DNA from: Coriobacteriia bacterium
GTDB taxonomy: Bacteria > Actinomycetota > Coriobacteriia > Coriobacteriales > QAMH01
DNA length: 6,466 nt
Direction: 5' to 3'
Assembly: GCA_900756605.1 (NCBI GenBank)
Contig: CAAEKX010000371.1
Location: 1 to 6,466 of the forward strand
Position 1 is the stretch's first letter. Every line of letters begins with the position of its first letter. A model generated the notes under the pieces. That model saw only the letters and a program-made list of their open reading frames with translations, did not search any database and was not told the origin of the DNA. The translations under genes were made by a program, and so were the position numbers. Shown one piece after another: positions 5,757 through 6,466 of this stretch.

Positions 5757-5810
5757 GATTTTGGTCGGCAAAAACTCGGTGATTCGACCGAAAACGTTCG
5801 GCGTTTTTGT
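5757..5810 (+). promoter_or_regulatory. Block of nested short inverted repeats upstream of the DinD-like gene
   Basis: CAAAAAC (5769-5775) mirrors GTTTTTG (5803-5809). Between and beside these arms, TCGGT (5776-5780) mirrors ACCGA (5787-5791), CCGAA (5788-5792) mirrors TTCGG (5797-5801), and GGTCG (5763-5767) mirrors CGACC (5785-5789). The CCGAA hairpin is followed by a five-T run, so a weak terminator is possible. These pairings exclude one another, so alternative folding or a protein-binding site is also possible. No canonical LexA box was found here. Confidence 0.4.
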
Positions 5811-5866
5811 TAGATTCGCCTGCAATCATGAGAGCTAAGACCATGTCGATGAAGCTTGGAGGACCG

Positions 5867-6466
5867 ATGGATAGCAAGGAGATAGAGAAGCGCAGGTTGA
5901 CGCTCGATGATCACATGCACCACACGAAGGACGGCGTGGAGTTTTGGTACGCGCGAGAAGTAATGGGGGTCTTCGGATATACCCAATGGCGCAGGTTCGA
6001 GGAGACGATAAAGCGTGCCATGATATCGCTCGAGTCTAGCAAAACCCCTGTTAGTGACCATTTTGCCGACATTGGCAAAATGGTTCCTCTCGGGAGTGGC
6101 GCGGAGCGATTAGTAAAGGACTACATGCTCACGCGCTATGCCTGCTACCTCATCGCGCAAAACGGCGATCCGCGCAAGGAGGAAATAGCATTTGCTCAGA
6201 GCTACTTCGCCCTTCAAACGCGCAAGCAAGAGCTCATCGAGCAGCTCCCTTTGTCATTTCGAGCGAAGGCGCGTAGCACCCCCCCTGTCATTTCGAACGA
6301 AGGCGCGAAGCGCCGTAGTCGAGAAATCCCCTGCCAATCATCTGCGGACATCAGTGACATCCCCCAACCGCCCACCGCCGCGAAATTTGTTGCGCAACAG
6401 AATCGCGGGTTAGGCGGGGAGAATGGGGGATACGAAGGCTATGCCCGAAGCGCGGGACGGGCCCGC
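5867..6466 (+). CDS. dinD: DinD-like protein, C-terminal part displaced by repeat DNA; 3' end outside window
   Basis: Residues 1-126 match the N-terminal BRO-N-like part of DinD, the DNA-damage-inducible protein that in E. coli inhibits RecA filament activity. Matching stretches include EFWYAREVMGVFGYTQWRRF (25-44), SDHFADIGKMVPLGSGAER (63-81), LTRYACYLIAQNGDP (88-102) and SYFALQTRKQEL (112-123). From about residue 129 the frame runs through two palindromic repeat units (reading LSFRAKARSTPPVISNEGAKR), then through a second palindrome, and is still open at the window end (200 codons). The expected DinD C-terminal half is not seen, so this is probably a disrupted gene or a truncated protein with a repeat-encoded tail. 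ATG 5867 is chosen for GGAGGA at 5858-5863 and family length; in-frame ATGs at 5828, 5843 and 5849 are alternatives. ATA codons (four among the first 126) are more common than in the cluster genes, hinting at separate origin. Confidence 0.75.
   Translation, partial: MDSKEIEKRRLTLDDHMHHTKDGVEFWYAREVMGVFGYTQWRRFEETIKRAMISLESSKTPVSDHFADIGKMVPLGSGAERLVKDYMLTRYACYLIAQNGDPRKEEIAFAQSYFALQTRKQELIEQLPLSFRAKARSTPPVISNEGAKRRSREIPCQSSADISDIPQPPTAAKFVAQQNRGLGGENGGYEGYARSAGRAR
6057..6084 (+). repeat. Perfect 11-bp inverted repeat inside the DinD-like gene
   Basis: ACCATTTTGCC (6057-6067) and GGCAAAATGGT (6074-6084) are exact inverted copies around the six bases GACATT. They encode the conserved DHFADIGKMV segment of the protein, so protein constraint could account for part of the symmetry. 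Confidence 0.8.
6252..6330 (+). repeat. Palindromic repeat cluster inside the DinD reading frame, two units
   Basis: Units start at 6252 and 6286 (period 34) in the same orientation and with the same build as the cluster at 5628-5741: a short unit, the spacer AGCACCCCCCC, then a full unit ending AGTCGAGAAATCCC (6317-6330). The second unit has GAACGAAGG where the others have GAGCGAAGG. The short-unit/spacer/next-unit joint is the same as between the first two units upstream, which suggests the clusters spread as ready-made arrays. The entry point coincides with the end of recognisable DinD protein. No target duplication is obvious. Confidence 0.85.
6359..6431 (+). repeat. 73-bp imperfect palindrome of a second type
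   Basis: ATCCCCCA (6359-6366) mirrors TGGGGGAT (6424-6431), CCGCC (6368-6372) mirrors GGCGG (6413-6417), CCGCGA (6378-6383) mirrors TCGCGG (6403-6408), and the centre holds the 10-bp palindrome GTTGCGCAAC (6389-6398). The arms are unlike the TGTCATTTCGAGCG repeats. It could be a MITE-like element or a fold at the end of the disrupted gene. A further GCGGG/CCCGC pair at 6452-6466 lies at the window edge. Confidence 0.6.

Noticed and set aside
5788..5801. LexA/SOS box CCGAA-AACG-TTCGG upstream of the DinD-like gene
   Set aside because: It is symmetric but does not match CGAAC-N4-GTTCG; the arms are shifted, so SOS control is not supported by sequence.
5810..6061. Minus-strand frame of 83 codons opposite the DinD-like gene
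   Set aside because: It overlaps the conserved DinD coding region on the other strand and shows no recognisable domain or ribosome site.
5628..6330. CRISPR array
   Set aside because: The units follow each other with almost no unique spacer, have palindromic REP-like structure, and no cas genes are nearby.
6192..6413. Small plus-strand frame of 73 codons over the second repeat array
   Set aside because: It is out of frame with the DinD-like gene and is mostly translated repeat, a common source of spurious proteins.

Overview
The window is GC-rich with strong C/G bias in third codon positions, good Shine-Dalgarno sites and compact co-directional genes. Together with the junction hairpins ending in TGTCTCATT and the TGTCATTTCGAGCGAAGG palindromic repeats, this suggests a gut-type high-GC Gram-positive of the Coriobacteriia (Eggerthella/Collinsella relatives). 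That placement is an inference from general look; no marker gene in the window proves it.

Layout. Positions 1-27 may hold the last codons of an upstream gene, closed by a strong intrinsic terminator at 55-94. A leader with a TATAAT box (191-196) precedes a four-gene plus-strand cluster: an NhaC-family sodium/proton-type antiporter (235-1785), a stand-alone amino acid adenylation enzyme of the NRPS/DltA type (1830-3332), a fold-type III PLP enzyme related to diaminopimelate/ornithine decarboxylases (3380-4564) and a small acidic phosphopantetheinyl carrier protein (4635-4880). Every internal junction carries a stem-loop whose left arm covers the upstream stop codon and whose right arm ends in TGTCTCATT.

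Convergent to the cluster, on the minus strand, is a HigB-HigA type II toxin-antitoxin pair (toxin 5241-5522 transcribed first, antitoxin 4902-5231), with a 19-bp palindromic operator candidate at 5552-5570. The 344-bp gap at 5523-5866 holds that operator and promoter, three tandem palindromic repeat units, and a block of short inverted repeats. A DinD-like gene starts at 5867. Its recognisable domain ends near residue 126, where two more repeat units enter the reading frame; a second, 73-bp palindrome follows, and the frame is still open at the window end.

How the cluster may work. The adenylation enzyme would activate an amino acid and load it on the carrier, the PLP enzyme would decarboxylate (or otherwise change) the free or carrier-bound amino acid, and the antiporter would move substrate or product across the membrane. 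The closest known logic is the carrier-tethered chemistry of butirosin biosynthesis (ligase BtrJ, carrier BtrI, PLP decarboxylase BtrK). No condensation domain, thioesterase, DltB/DltD or phosphopantetheinyl transferase is visible, so the product is unknown. This cluster is the best candidate for an undescribed system here.
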